Shown here: in pieces, positions 43,300 to 55,183 of the stretch
Layout of the letters: the number at the start of each line of letters is the position of its first letter
Position numbering within the stretch: position 1 is the first letter of the stretch
Origin: Obelidium mucronatum
Lineage: Eukaryota > Chytridiomycota > Chytridiomycetes > Chytridiales > Chytriomycetaceae
NCBI GenBank assembly: GCA_025765595.1
Contig: JAIVFH010000011.1
Location: forward strand, 310,001-374,000
Length of the DNA: 64,000 nucleotides
Reading direction: 5' to 3'
Position numbers and translations under genes: made by a program
The notes under the pieces: generated by a model
The model's input: only the letters and a program-made list of their open reading frames with translations
What the model was told of the DNA's origin: nothing
Database searches by the model: none

Positions 43300-44294
43300 T
43301 CTCGATCACCCTCCCTCCCTCTCTCGCCCTCTTCATTCATATTTCCAAATATCTTCTCCTTGTTAAAAAAAAACAACCAATCAAAAAAAATAGCTACGTC
43401 GTCTTTGACACGCCTGGCCAAATCGAAATCTTCACCTGGTCCGCCTCCGGCCAAATCATCACCGACACACTCGCAACCCTGCACCCCACCGTCCTCGCCT
43501 ACGTGATCGACACCCCCCGCAGCACATCCCCCGCCACATTTGTCTCCAACATGATGTACGCGCTCTCGATCCTATACAAGACGAAACTGCCCATGATTCT
43601 CGTCTTCAACAAGTGTGACGTTGTGGATGCCGGGTTTGCGCGTGAGTGGATGACGGATTTCGAAGTGTTCCAGGCGGCGGTGAGGGAGGATGAGGAGAGT
43701 GGGTATATGAGTAGTCTTGTGGGGAGTATGGGGCTGGTTTTGGAGGAGTTTTATAATGCGTTGAAGGTTTGTGATTATTTGATTTATTATTCTGTTCTGT
43801 GTGGGCGTCTTTTTTTTTTTTTTTTTTGATACAGCTTCCAAAAAAAAAAGGTTGTGTCTGTATCTGCGGTGACTGGGGCTGGGATGGATGACTTTTTCAA
43901 GGCTGTGGATGAAGCTGTTGAGGAGTATCACACAGACTACAAACCAGCCATGGAAAAGAAACTGTTGGATAAGAAGGAGGCGCTTAAAAAGACTCGTGAT
44001 GAAAATTTATCGAAACTCATGCAGGATATGGATGTGAGTGGAGGAGCCGGAGCGGGAGCAGGAGGAAAGGAAGTGAAGATGGGAGCAAGTAAAAGCCATG
44101 AAGATGATTTCTACGATGACGATGGGGCTGATGGTGAGTCCTTTTCCTGGCTCCATCGCTTTTTTTTTGACGTACTAAAAACAACACCGGTAGATGATGA
44201 TGATTTGGATATTCGGTTTGAGGATCGTAGTACTTCAGCAAGAGGTGGGGAAGAGGAATCGTTCCAAAGATATTTGAACAAGACGGCAAAGTGA
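42701..44294 (+). CDS. NPA3: GPN-loop GTPase 1 (Npa3/XAB1)
   Basis: Six exons: 42701-42828, 42899-42932, 43017-43255, 43394-43766, 43851-44133, 44194-44294. The product assists nuclear import and assembly of RNA polymerase II. Motifs in order: P-loop [12 protein letters not shown] (across intron 1), [17 protein letters not shown], the family's Gly-Pro-Asn insertion [16 protein letters not shown], Walker B/switch [16 protein letters not shown], and the base-binding NKCD. The C-terminus is charged and ends [13 protein letters not shown] ... YLNKTAK, as in Npa3 rather than GPN2 or GPN3. Intron 3 contains a 36-nt T run. All frames join cleanly. Confidence 0.93.
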
Positions 44295-44464
44295 TAATGA
44301 AGGAAAAAAAGAAACAAAAAAAAAAGTGTATGAACATGTCGACATGCTCTCCCTCGAGTAAACTTTAAACAGTAGTTTATTTTTTTGTTGGTTTGGTATT
44401 GGTTGTTTTGTGCGTGTGTCGATTTTATCCAAAGAGCGTTTCCGTCGTTTTAAAACACTATAAA

Positions 44465-44892
44465 TCAAGAGGATGCTTTGGAGAATCCAGGCAAGAATGA
44501 TAAAAGTCCCGGGTCTGGGTTGCTGGCCTTGTGTTGTCGCTCCCACTCTTCTTGAACCAGTTTGAGTCTCAGAAGCTGTGTGGAAATACAAACAACATTT
44601 CAACAAATTACATCCACTAGTACACGAACAGAGAGTGACACACGACGCACCTCCTTGCGATGGTACAGACACTCTTGGTAGTCTTCGTATTGACGCACAC
44701 ATTCCTTTGGAGAGTCGGCTGAGGCAAAGCAGCCAGCATAGTCCTGAAAGAAGGAGAAGCAACGTCCACGGCCGCCGCTGATTCCGAATCCTTCATTTTT
44801 TGGGGTTTTTAAAATCAGTCAAGGTAGTTTGATGGATGGATCGATCGTCTGAATCAATGGGGCAGATTGGTGAAATATGTACCAGAAGACAT
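44465..44892 (-). CDS. Complex I subunit NDUFS5-like, twin CX9C protein
   Basis: Three exons: 44883-44892 (only MSSG, 10 nt), 44651-44790, 44465-44575. The protein reads MSSGFGISGGRGRCFSFFQD, then YAGCFASADSPKECVRQYED and YQECLYHRKELLRLKLVQEE. Two CX9C motifs (C-FSFFQDYAG-C and C-VRQYEDYQE-C) and the GRC start are characteristic of the 15-kDa NDUFS5 subunit, folded in the mitochondrial intermembrane space through Mia40. The tiny first exon explains why no plain ORF is seen; the chosen ATG at 44892 restores both frame and the family's usual N-terminus. About 85 residues, near the usual size. Confidence 0.82.
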
Positions 44893-45242
44893 TTTTGGTT
44901 GGTGTTGAACAAAAAAAAAAGCGAAAAGTTAATAAAAGTATTTAATAGTAAATAAATAGAACATACCTAATTAATATAAATCAAATATAGGTAAGATAAA
45001 TTTATTTTCCATGCAAAATTGTGATAGAAACTCTAATTCTTTTTGTGTTTGTTGCAATTTCTGCTGTACTTGTGAAAAAGTTGAAGCATTTGAATGGCAT
45101 TGAATGATTTTCACGAATCAAAAGTAGATTAGTTGATTCCGAATTTCAAAGACGAAGACCATGGATGAATCACACAATATTTTGTGTTATCTCCGATCAC
45201 CAGTTTTTTTATCTCTTTTTATAAAAATCCAAATCCATCCAA
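44893..45242. promoter_or_regulatory. Divergent promoter region between NDUFS5-like and LYS2
   Basis: About 350 bp, strongly AT-rich, separating two outward-facing start codons. No known operator recognised by eye. Confidence 0.45.
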
Positions 45243-48200
45243 ATGCCATCAACATCGACACCGACAGAATTGCTCGCGCGCAACCAGCAGCGACTCGCCG
45301 GGCAGAGCGAGCTCGTGCTGCCGACGGACTACCCGCGCGTGCTGCCCGCGCGCGCCGTCGAGTCCGCGGCGTCGCGCGGCGTGTCGGCGGCGGCGGCGAC
45401 GGCGCTGATGCGGCAGTGCGTTGCGTCTGGAGCGGCGCCGTTCGACGTTCTTCTTGCGGCGTTCAAAGTGCTGCTGGCGAAGCACTGCGGCGAGAAAGAC
45501 GTGTCGGTCGGCTCGACGTCGTTCGGCGGCAAAAACCTGCTGGTGCTGCGGTGTGTTTTTGTTTTTGTTTTTTGTTTTCTTTCTGTCTCTCTTTCTTTCT
45601 CTTTCTCTTTCTGTTTCTTTACTAAAAAAGAGTACCCTAGAACTACCGTCAACGACGCGGACTCGTTCGCAACCGTCGTCGCAAATGTCACAAAAGGAAC
45701 AAGGGAGGCGCAGGACTCGGAAGTGCCGCTGCACGACCTGCTCAACTACATGTTCCCACAGCAGCAAGAACTGCAGGGCGAAGGGGGGCAGCTGGACACA
45801 AGCAACGACAATAAGCAGACTCCCAGTTTGTTCAAGGTATTCTTTCGTACGCCACACACATACACACACACACTTATCAGTCTCAAAAAACTAGGTCCGC
45901 TTCTTCAATCTCACAGATACTACAACAGAAACACTCTCCTCGTCAAACTCTTCTTCAAACTCTTCCTCCTGCGACCTCACTGTCTTGATTTCTCAATCAC
46001 CGACTCTTCGTCAGATTCTTCCAATCAATATCAAGATTCTCTACAACTCTCTTCTCTTTTCTTCTGCTAGAATCACGGATCTTTTGGATCAATTGGAAGT
46101 CTTGCTGATTTCTGCTTCTGATTCTCCTCTTGATACTCCTATCGGCAAATTGTCTCTTTTGACTAGTGATTCTAGACAAAGACTTCCTGATCCTACTAAA
46201 GATTTGAATTGGGATGCTTTTGAGGGTGCTATTACCGATATTTTTGCTAAAAATTCGTGTCTTTTTCCGGATCGTGTTTGTGTTGTCGAGAGTGTTTTGG
46301 GTGATGATGGGTGGGTTGTGCCACCGCCGAAGGCGGTGTTTTCTTTTCGCCGAAGGCGAAATCATTCCGCCGAAGGCGGATACCTACCGCCGAAGGCGGT
46401 CCACCGCCGTAGGAGGGTATTGTGTGTATTCTTTTTTTTCATTTCACCCAAATGCCGAAGGCAGGAGTTACCGACGTAGCGGTTCCCACGCCGGAGGCGG
46501 TGTATTTATTCTTTTCTTTTTTTTGTTTTTCAACAAAACTGCAGAAGGCAGAGTTTACGCCGTAGGCGGGGTCCACGCCGGAGGGCGGTGTATTCTTTTC
46601 TTTTTTTTTGTTTTTCACCAAAACTGCGAAGGCAGGAGGTTACCGCCGTAGGCGGGTCCCACCGCCGGAGGCGGTGTATTCTTTTCTTTTTTTGTTTTTC
46701 ACCAAAACTGCCGAAGGCAGGAGTTTACCGCCGTAGGCGGGTCCCACCGCCGGAGGCGGTGTATTTATTCTTTTCTTTTTTCTTACCAAAACTGCCGAAG
46801 GCAGGAGTTTACCGCCGTAGGCGGGTCCCACCGCCGGAGGCGGTGTATTCTTCTTTTTCTTCTTCTTCTTACCGCCTTCGGCGGATACCTAGCAGTATTC
46901 CATCTCCATCTGATCCATCTGCATTGAAGCCTTCCATCAACTAATCTTATACCAACGAAAAAAAAGCATCACTAGCACAGACAGATCATTCACGTACAAG
47001 CAAATTCATGAAGCATCCAACATTGTAGCGCATGCATTAATGAAGGGCGGCATTCAAAGAGAAGATGTCGTGGTCCTCTACTCGTACCGCGGTGTCGATC
47101 TGGTCGTTGCCATCATGGGTGTATTAAAGAGCGGTGCCACCTTCAGTGTCATTGGTAAGTGCGTCATATTCAACCAACCAATAGAGATTGAAACGCCAAC
47201 TAACAACACCATTTTCCAGACCCTGCCTACCCACCACCACGCCAAATTGTATACTTGCAAGTCGCCCAGCCCCGTGGTTTGGTTGTCTTGAAGAAGGCTG
47301 GTGAACTGGACTCACAAGTACGCGACTACGTTTCAAACGAACTGCAAATCAAGATTGAGATCCCTGCTCTGGAGATTCAACCAGATGGAACTTTGACTGG
47401 TGGCGTCAGCCCCTCTTCTGGAGCCGATGTATTGGAATCCGTTCAAAGCCTCAAGAGCACCAATACAGATGTCGTTTTGGGACCAGACAGTGTTGGAACT
47501 CTTTCCTTCACCAGTGGTTCAACTGGTATTCCAAAGGGTGTTCGAGGACGTCACTTCTCTTTGACCCACTTTTATCCATGGATGAAGCAAGAGTTTGGAT
47601 TGACTGAAAACGAACACTTTACTATGCTAAGTGGTATCGCCCACGATCCCATCCAACGTGATATTTTCACTCCCTTGTTTCTTGGTGCACAGCTTCACAT
47701 TCCAACATCTGTGGACATTGCAACTCCTGGACAACTTGCTTCGTGGATGTCATCTCATGGAATCACCGTCACTCACTTGACCCCTGCCATGGGACAACTT
47801 CTCAGTGCGAACGCAACCACTTCCATTCCCACCCTTCGTAATGCCTTCTTTGTTGGAGATGTGTTGACGAAGCGTGATGTCTCTCGTCTGCAGTACTTGG
47901 CGTCCAACTGTACCATGATCAACATGTATGGAACAACTGAAACTCAACGTGCAGTCTCCTACCTTCCTATTCCACCACCATCGGTGAACCCTTCTTTCCT
48001 CTCTCTCCAAAAGGACATTATGCCTGCCGGAAAGGGAATGAACAATGTTCAACTCCTTGTCATCAACGACTTTGGACTCCTCTGTGGTGTTGGAGAAGTA
48101 GGTGAAATCCATGTTCGTAGTGGTGGTCTTGCCGAAGGGTACTTGATGTTGGAGGAAGTGACAGCCTCAAAATTCTTGACAAACCCATTCAATGATTTGA

Positions 48201-50396
48201 GCAAGAGACAAGACAAGAGTCTGCCATACTACAAGGGGGCTCGTGACCGAATGTACAAGACGGGTGACTTGGGTCGATACAGACCTGATGGAAGCGTCGA
48301 ATGTACCGGTCGTGCTGATGATCAAGTCAAGATTCGTGGATTCCGTATTGAGTTGGGTGAAATTGATACTCACTTGAGTCAACACCCTGGTGTCCGTGAA
48401 AACGTGACATTGGTTCGTAGAGACAAGTTTGAGGAGCCTACTTTGGTTTCCTACTTTGTCCCACTTGAAGCCGATTTCGATAACTTGGATTTGAGAGGCT
48501 TGGTCAAAGAAATCCGCGAGTATTTGAAGTTGAAGCTTCCTGCGTATGCAGTTCCAACTGTGATTGCTCCGATTCGTCGTATGCCCTTGACTCCTAACGG
48601 AAAGATTGACAAGAACAGCTTGCCATTCCCAGATACTGCTGCCTTGTTTGGAAACAGTGCCCCAGCTCCAACTCTTGCGGCGAGTGAGTTGACTCCAATC
48701 CAAGCGTCCATCCGAACAGTTTGGGCTTCGCTTTTGAACATGAAGGAAGACACGATTACTCTTACAGACAACTTTTTCGACTTGGGTGGACACTCGATTC
48801 TTGCGACTCGTTTGATCTTCAGTCTTCGCAAGGCGTTGGCAACGGAAATCCCAATGGGTGTTGTGTACAGTGATCCAACGATTGAGTTGATGGCGGCGGC
48901 TGTGGAGGCGTTGCGAAACATTGATTTGAGTGTCCAAGGCGGACCACGTACACGTACACAAAGCAGCAGTTCCGAAGAAGCGCCAGGCGAAGACATTTTC
49001 CCATACGCTGAAGATCTTGAATTGGTGGACGATGCCGTGAATGTCACTGCGAACGGGGCAAAGTATGAATTCAAGGACCTATCGAGTCTTGGAAGACCGG
49101 CCGTGTTTTTCCTCACTGGAGCGACTGGGTTCCTTGGTATCTTTGTTCTTTCGTCGTTGCTTAAGCGGTTCCCTGGATGCAAGGTGATTTGTCTGGTGCG
49201 TGCCAAGGACCAAGCGACAGCCATGAAGCGATTGCAAGAAAACGGGCAGAGACATTTAGTGTTTGGTAGTGAATGGGACAACCGCGTTGAAGCGATTGTT
49301 GGAGATTTGGGGAGTGAGAAGTTGGGGATCCCTGAAGAGCGATGGGTGGAACTTTGTGAGCAAGTGGATGTTGTTGTGCATAACGGGGCTTTGGTCCACT
49401 GGGTGTATCCGTACCATAAACTGCGTGCTGCCAATGTGATGGGTACCAACTGGGCGCTTCGTCTTGCCACCACGACGCGATTGAAGGCGTTCCATTTGGT
49501 TTCTTCGACTTCGGTCTTGGATACGCAGTTTTACATTCGCCGGTATTTGAATGCTGGGGAACCTGTTCCAGAGAGTGACGATTTGGAGGGTGCGGCCAAG
49601 GGGTTGCGTAGTGGGTATGGCCAGACCAAGTGGGTTGCTGAGAAGCTTGTGATGCGGGCGAGGGAGCGAGGGGTTCCCGCAACGATTATCCGACCAGGGT
49701 ATATTGTGGGTGATTCGCAGACGGGAGTCAACAACACAGATGACTTTTTGTGGCGGTTGGTGAAGGGGTGTATTCAGTTGGGACAGGTTCCCAGTATTTC
49801 GAATATTGTCAACATGTGTAGTGTTGATTATGTTGCGGATGCTGTTGCGGAGGTTGCGGCCAAGGAAGAGTCGTTGGCGTTGGGAGTGTTCCATATTTGG
49901 AATGCGAATCAGTTGAGTCCGGTTTTTTTTTGTTACTGGTTTCAAATGAGCTGCTGACTTTTTCTTGTATTCATGCAGCTACCGCTTCGATGACTTGTTC
50001 AGCCAGATCAAAGCATTTGGATACAACGTTCAACCTACAGACTACATTACATGGCGAACGTCATTGATGGATTTGACATTGGCACCCATTATTGAAGCCG
50101 AGAAGGAGAAGGACCCACATGCGTTATTCCCACTTCTCCACTTTGTCCTGGACGACCTGCCCACCAGTACGCGGTCGCCAGAACTGGATGAATCCAACAC
50201 GAGAAAGATTTGCGAGGGGTCCAAGGTTGTTTGCCCAGACATGCGGAATGTGATGGCATTGTACTTTGGGTACTTACGGGAAACTGGGTTCTTGGGTGAG
50301 CCATCGTCGGATGCAGCGGATGTGGAAGCTGTGAAAAAGTTGGCGGTGTGGGAGAATTTGAAGGGGTTGGAAGCTGTCAAGCGAAGTGGAAATTGA
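45243..50396 (+). CDS. LYS2: L-2-aminoadipate reductase
   Basis: Exons: 45243-45550, 45641-45836, 45895-46300, 46981-47154, 47220-about 49,917, about 49,979-50,396. It reduces alpha-aminoadipate to the semialdehyde in fungal lysine synthesis. Domains in order: N-terminal condensation-like region; adenylation domain (FTYKQIHEASNIVAH, LSFTSGSTGIPKGVRGRHFS, MYGTTETQRAVSYLPI, YKTGDLGRYRPDG, DQVKIRGFRIELGEID); carrier domain with phosphopantetheine Ser (DNFFDLGGHSILATRL); NADPH reductase domain (FLTGATGFLGIFVLSSLL, SGYGQTKWVAEKLV). It needs the Lys5 transferase. Exon 1 is much richer in GC than the rest. The last junction (NQL|SYRFDDLF) has no perfect GT-AG pair as read, so one base may be off. 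Intron 3, 680 bp, carries the palindrome array. Confidence 0.93.
46318..46890. repeat. Array of GC-rich palindromes in a LYS2 intron
   Basis: Perfect 13-bp palindromes of the form CCGCC-N3-GGCGG (N3 = GAA, GTA, GGA) and the shorter TGCCGAAGGCA occur about twenty times. From about 46,490 they form five tandem units of roughly 85-105 bp: GGAGGCGGTGTATT, a T-rich spacer with CTTTT and GTTTTTC, AAAACTGCCGAAGGCAGGAG, then TTTACCGCCGTAGGCGGGTC. All lie between the donor at 46301 (GTGATG) and acceptor at 46979-46980 (CACAG). Plus-strand ORFs through it are artefacts. Confidence 0.93.
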
Positions 50397-50940
50397 AGGG
50401 GGGCTTTCTTTTTTTTTTCATATTTTATCTCTTTTCGTTTTTGTTGAAGGGAACAAACCATAAGAAGTATGTGGGGGACTTTTTAATGAATTATTTTTTT
50501 ACTTTTTCTTGCTTGGCGTTTTTGCAGCAGGTTTCCGTTACACAAGTAGAAAATCAGATGGGATCCAAAGTACGGACACGCACTGTCGTTTATTCCATAC
50601 AAACAACTCATATAAACCATTTCTAATCCGTCTGTATGACATTTATCCCATGGGGCGAGTTCATAGGGTTGTAGACACATTAAAACATGATTCCATCACA
50701 CTTTCAACTCATCTCCTGGTGCGATGAGAAAAAAGAACCAAATAGCGAAAAGTAAATGATATTGATCCAAATGAAAGTTACTGGTGAAACGTGCTGCATT
50801 TAAAGTCCGGTCATCGCCCAGCAGTAGCACCACAAGAAGCATTTAAGTCTGTATCAAATAAACAAGAAACTCAAAACGCACTTACACTAGATCTGCTTTC
50901 CGATAGAGTGAGAGGATACTCCTGATGAAACGTGGTTATT
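50397..50940. other. Intergenic, no supported gene
   Basis: The 3' flank of LYS2. T-rich to 50,420, then mixed sequence with only short frames. No RNA gene or family recognised. Confidence 0.4.
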
Positions 50941-50943
50941 TTT

Positions 50944-51072
50944 TTGGTTTACACGCTGAAGACACAATAGTCTGTCCACAATCTACAAAATGGAGGAGAC
51001 GGGGCAGCATATGGCGGCCGCTCCAGGTAGATTGGAACAGAATATTGTGTCTTCAGCATATAAACCAAGAGT
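50944..51072. repeat. Foldback sequence of about 125 bp
   Basis: TTGGTTTACACGCTGAAGAC at about 50,944 is repeated inverted near 51,041-51,070 (GTCTTCAGCATATAAACCAA) with two mismatches; the match extends through ACACAATA. This is either a small MITE or a hairpin at an element's edge. The remnant at 50,990-52,140 begins inside it. Confidence 0.55.
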
Positions 51073-52140
51073 AGGTATTCAATCAAGCAGGATGGTTCGT
51101 AACTCATGGTTCATGAACTTTTCTCTTGGTAAGTCATCAGAAGAAGCCGCCCTAAACCGGTCAAATATCGACGTTAATAGAAGATTAAATAACACAGTTA
51201 CTTTAAGTTATCGTTTACTTGGTTGGCCTGTTGGTGCGAGACTGCCTGTTGAACTTGGCGCCAAACAGAAGGCCCTAGGAGGAAGTTCCCACTCACAAGG
51301 AGGCTGTACCACAAAGGCACGGCTATTAAACTTCAGGCTCAGTAAGCACCACGTGAACGTGCCGACATGAAGGTGCTGGGAGGTGGGATAGTTGGTTCGC
51401 CAAATCATTTTTGGAACTATTTTTCCCCCCAACTTTTCATCTATTTTAACCACTGAATTTTCCTTTCCGTTCATCTGTCCTTGATTTTCTAGATTTGATT
51501 CGAATATAATAATGCAGTACTTTTTGTTTTACACTGGTCTCTGCCGATAAATATTTCTATGAAAAGCCAAACTGGCCCGACTTCCACAAGAGCCTCCGCT
51601 TCACAAATACCGCAAATACCACAAAGCCACTTGAAATTTCAGAATTAGAATTTTACTTCGGCATCATGTTTTTTGACGAATATTCTCCTTCCAGCCTGGC
51701 TTTATGCCTCTTCATCGCAGATTCATTAAATCGTATGGAGCTGAAGAGTTTGTGGCATCATGTTCCAGGAAGCGATTACATTTGGAAGTTTATTTGGTGT
51801 TCGAATACCAAAAGATTTTCACATCTTTTGGTTGTGGACGTCTTCGCAGTCCATTGTGGTATTGCCTTCAAAAACGAGCATGTCGGAGATCGCTGCTATT
51901 GATGGTGAGAGTGAGTTGAAGTTTAGCTTCGGATTTTGTCAGAAAGGTCTTCTTCAGAACACATTCCTTCTGGGTCCTTACCTAAACCTATCCCACAATC
52001 TTACCCAACATCGTTGATGACTTCTGAGGATCAACTATTAACCAGCTTTTAATAACTTCCATGATAACGTGAACAGGTGCGTCACCGAGGAGGAAGAAAC
52101 CAATAGGTGCTCAGTCAAGGCGGATATACCTCAACCTGAG
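50990..52140 (+). pseudogene. Transposase-like remnants upstream of copy B
   Basis: Frames in succession: 50990-51370 (NSWFMNFSLGKSSEEAALNR, then TLSYRLLGWPVGARLP) and 51540-51905 (SADKYFYEKPNWPDFHKSLR, ISELEFYFGIMFFDEYSPSS). The second block is reminiscent of the piggyBac catalytic-domain entry (a short helix followed by an F/Y-FGI-M segment), but the aspartates cannot be placed because of stops. Weak; it is at least part of the repeat that continues as copy B. Confidence 0.35.
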
Positions 52141-52774
52141 ACCTATCGTCATCCAATACATCCCCGCAACATACCAATTATTTGTAGAAGATTGCCAGAG
52201 AGACCTGGCTCGCCCTGATATTTTGAGTCAAAGCAAAACCGCAATCCTTGCTTGTCTAAGAGAAATCACACCCAAGGTCCATCCGCACCGAATCATATAC
52301 TGCGCGACGGCGGAAATATTTAAGCCGTCTTCACCCCTTCCATTCGGTGGTCCCCGTACAACTCCCGGATATACCTCCTTCAATGGACAAACGTGCAATC
52401 AGCTCTTTGATTTTCTGGTGTCTTCAGCATATAATACGTTCTGGAATCGTTATGGACGCGATTCGATAGACTTCATTATCGGCAGATTAAATTATGTGAT
52501 TGCATTGCACATGTGTGTTGGTGGTGGCAGTAGGAGAGTTGCCAAACAGACGATGGATGAGCTATTATTGCAAGGCATGAAGAAAGCGGGACATATTCCA
52601 TGGAGCAAAGCAGCAATTATTCCAGAGCAGTTGCGGGATGATGCGTGCTTGGATGATTTTGGGGACGGTGTGTTTTTTTCGCCAAGGCATTTGGGTACTG
52701 GCACTGGGCATAATCATATCGAACCGGCAAGAACTCAGGGGACGAGTGTATCATTGAGCGCCATCCTCCAATAG
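52141..52774 (+). pseudogene. Transposon-like dispersed ORF, copy B
   Basis: 183-residue frame (52223-52774), nearly identical to copy A at 1-640 (for example RDSIDFIIGRLNYVIAL, WSKAAIIPEQLRDDACLDDF). Differences are mostly single substitutions spread evenly. Downstream of 52,775 the two copies are unrelated. Family not identified. Confidence 0.55.
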
Positions 52775-53316
52775 ACTATAGCATGAACTTCAAATAAAAG
52801 TTCTGAACTTGATGTTGCAGTAAGGAATCCCATTCGAATTGGTCTCTGGACTGAGTGCCCATTAGTTTCTTGCAAGGCTTCAATAGCTTTCAGTCATTGC
52901 TCAGTATCTGTGCTAAGTTGGATTCGCAGCTGAAAGAGTTTTGCTATTGGGAGTTTCTGGAGACTGGAGCTTCTTCGTATAACTTTAAACTTCAAAATTA
53001 TATCAAAAATAAGGCCTATCGACAATTGGCTTTCGAGCATTATATTATGGCAGGCTATTATTTGGGCTCAATCTAAAAGAAAAGCAAAAGAACCCACCAA
53101 CCGCAATATTCGAATATAAGCAGACTTGCGGACAGTTTGCAGTGAATATTAGAATAAATTAAAACCAAACTCAAAAACATAATAAGTGTGTGTTTAAGAA
53201 GGAGACCTATATTCATCCAGACCTCATCGAGTAAAACCATTCTTTGAGAGAAATACTTTACAGTATCTAGGCAGATGAATTGTGAAAGAATAAAATTTCC
53301 AGTGCAGCACCCCTGG
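52775..53316. other. Intergenic, AT-rich, no supported gene
   Basis: Short frames only, with hydrophobic artefacts on the minus strand. The frame at 52,855-53,076 (LQGFNSFQSLLSICAKLD) could be a relic of the upstream repeat. Confidence 0.35.
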
Positions 53317-53628
53317 TCACCAACAATGTTGAGAGGGCGGGATGCAAAAATACGACGCAATAACTGCCAATAATGAATGGAACTCCAGCTGAGCTATTGC
53401 CGCGTTCTCCTCGGCAGCTTCCCTTGCATCATTCGCGTGACAAGGAGAATGTAAAGTCATCAATCGCTGAGAAACTACTTTATTGACATTGTTTAAGAGC
53501 AATGAACGGGCCAGCCTGGATAGACACAGTGCATCCTCGCGTCTTGAAGCCTTAGAAACCGAGTACGCAGTCCTCAATAATGTAACGTGGTCGACAGTCA
53601 ATGTTCCATTGTTCTCCAACTTGAACAC
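53317..53628 (-). CDS. Hypothetical 103-residue protein
   Basis: The minus-strand frame begins MFKLENNGTLTVDHVTLLRT, continues with SVSKASRREDALCLSRLARS and HANDAREAAEENAAIAQLEF. Mixed helices, no motif recognised. It may be the first exon of a longer gene, because the C-terminus reads into low-complexity sequence. It faces the coiled-coil gene at 53.7 kb; the start codons are close, suggesting a shared promoter. Confidence 0.35.
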   Translation of the reverse strand: MFKLENNGTLTVDHVTLLRTAYSVSKASRREDALCLSRLARSLLLNNVNKVVSQRLMTLHSPCHANDAREAAEENAAIAQLEFHSLLAVIASYFCIPPSQHCW

Positions 53629-53693
53629 TTGAACGAATAAAAATACGCAACGCTCCTCTAGGAGACGACTGCCTCTGCTTCTTCTATTCAGAA

Positions 53694-55183
53694 TCTGGAA
53701 CTTGAAAACAAGACTCTTCGCGCCGAGATTGACGCTCTCCTAAAGGAGCAGCGAGCTTTGATTCGGACGAATACGGATGTTAATGACCAGCTTGAGGAAG
53801 AAGTAACAGCAAAACTTTGTTTTAAGTAGTATTCTGCTGAGAAATCACTGATCAATGTGTGGTTTTAGGTTTCTTCGCGTGATAAAACCCTTGAGAATTG
53901 GCGAATCAAAGAGCAAACACTGGCCAACACGATCAAGATCCAGAAATCTGAAATAAAGGGTTCGAGGCATACGTGTGGTGTTCAGGTTTTTTACACTAAT
54001 GGAATTCGCATAAGACTTGAAGTTTCAATTAAAAGGAGCTGTGGCGCCACAAAAAGATGGAGAGATCACAGGAACTAGGATCTATATCGAAGAGCTAAAG
54101 TTGGCCAATAAGCAGGCTGAAGCTCAAATTGCTATGCTGAACCATCAAGTTTTGCAAGTACGACAACCCCACCAACATACTACAAATACGTCTACTTAAC
54201 ATATTTATTCAGCTCCAAGAATCAATTAAAGAACTGTCTCACGATCTGTTCAGTAATCAGCAAATGCTTGGGGGCATGCAAGAGCAATATAATCAACTCG
54301 AATTCGAATCGAAGCAAATTTTGGAAGAAAGAAACCAGCTGTGTGTTGAAGTCCAGCATTATGAAATGCTACTGCAAGAGCAAGGGAAAAAGTACAACAA
54401 ATTCAGTAAGGAACTTATTAGTGAGCAAGAAGGTGGGCCTCACGAGCAAGGACGAGCCGTGAAAATGAGTTGTGAAAGGGAAGAAGAGCATAGAAACAGT
54501 CTCGCTAACGAAATAGAAGATGCGGATGCTGCTCCGTCTGAAAATGAAGGTAATTGGGTATTTAATTAATTGAAATTGTGATTGACCAGAGTGTTTCAGC
54601 CCTTCGTGAAGAAATTGTGGGATTGACGCAGTATATAAACAAACTGATTCAACAAATCAATGATGCTGGTTTGGAGCAAGAGCGTCGAATTGATTCTTCA
54701 GTTGTTATTCCTACTGCTAAGAGGTGGACTCTTGGCCTGCGCAGTTTTTCTGGAGAGAAAGTAGTTTCCGAATCAGAGTTGCCGCGTGTGCCAGTGCTTG
54801 AACCCATTGTATTCGACCATAAGGAATGGACGGCGAAACAGGCATTGGTGGCTAGAAGAAACGAGCTGGGAGCTGATGCTGAGACTCTAACTTTGACCCA
54901 CGATAATGCTGAGATACCTAAACGAAACACCGTGCTTGGATCTTTAAGCAAAACACTTGGATCCTGGTATTCATCACCAGCCAACCGCAAAAATCCAGAT
55001 GCCGATGAAAATTTGCCTTTGGGAGTGATATACAAAGACAGCAAACCCGACTTCTCTTCGAAGATTACCGTTGCAGAAATTACTCCACAATTTCATGAAA
55101 TTCAAAAATTGGAACGTGCCTTGCCGAAAATTGGATATCGCCAAAGTAGAATTTTGGAAAATAAGAGGGCTATACAATACTAG
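53694..55183 (+). CDS. Coiled-coil protein of unknown function (start not located)
   Basis: Exons: to 53802, 53869-53959, 54015-54157, 54213-54557, 54590-55183, phases agreeing. The chain is almost wholly alpha-helical with heptad character: NLELENKTLRAEIDALLKEQ, RIYIEELKLANKQAEAQIAM, QYNQLEFESKQILEERNQL, then SVSALREEIVGLTQYINKLI. The C-terminal third is less helical (FDHKEWTAKQALVARRNELG, SLSKTLGSWYSSPANRK) and ends QSRILENKRAIQY. No catalytic motif. Position beside a KIBRA-like and a POC1 gene makes a cytoskeletal or basal-body role tempting, but neighbours in fungi are weak evidence. The first exon may begin upstream of 53,694. Confidence 0.6.

Noticed and set aside
46214..46944. ORFs of 118-164 residues in the palindrome array
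   Set aside because: They arise from repeats within the LYS2 intron and change frame with every unit; LYS2 coding resumes exactly after the acceptor.
48451..49473. 340-residue minus-strand ORF
   Set aside because: Antisense shadow of the LYS2 carrier and reductase domains; composition follows the complementary codons.
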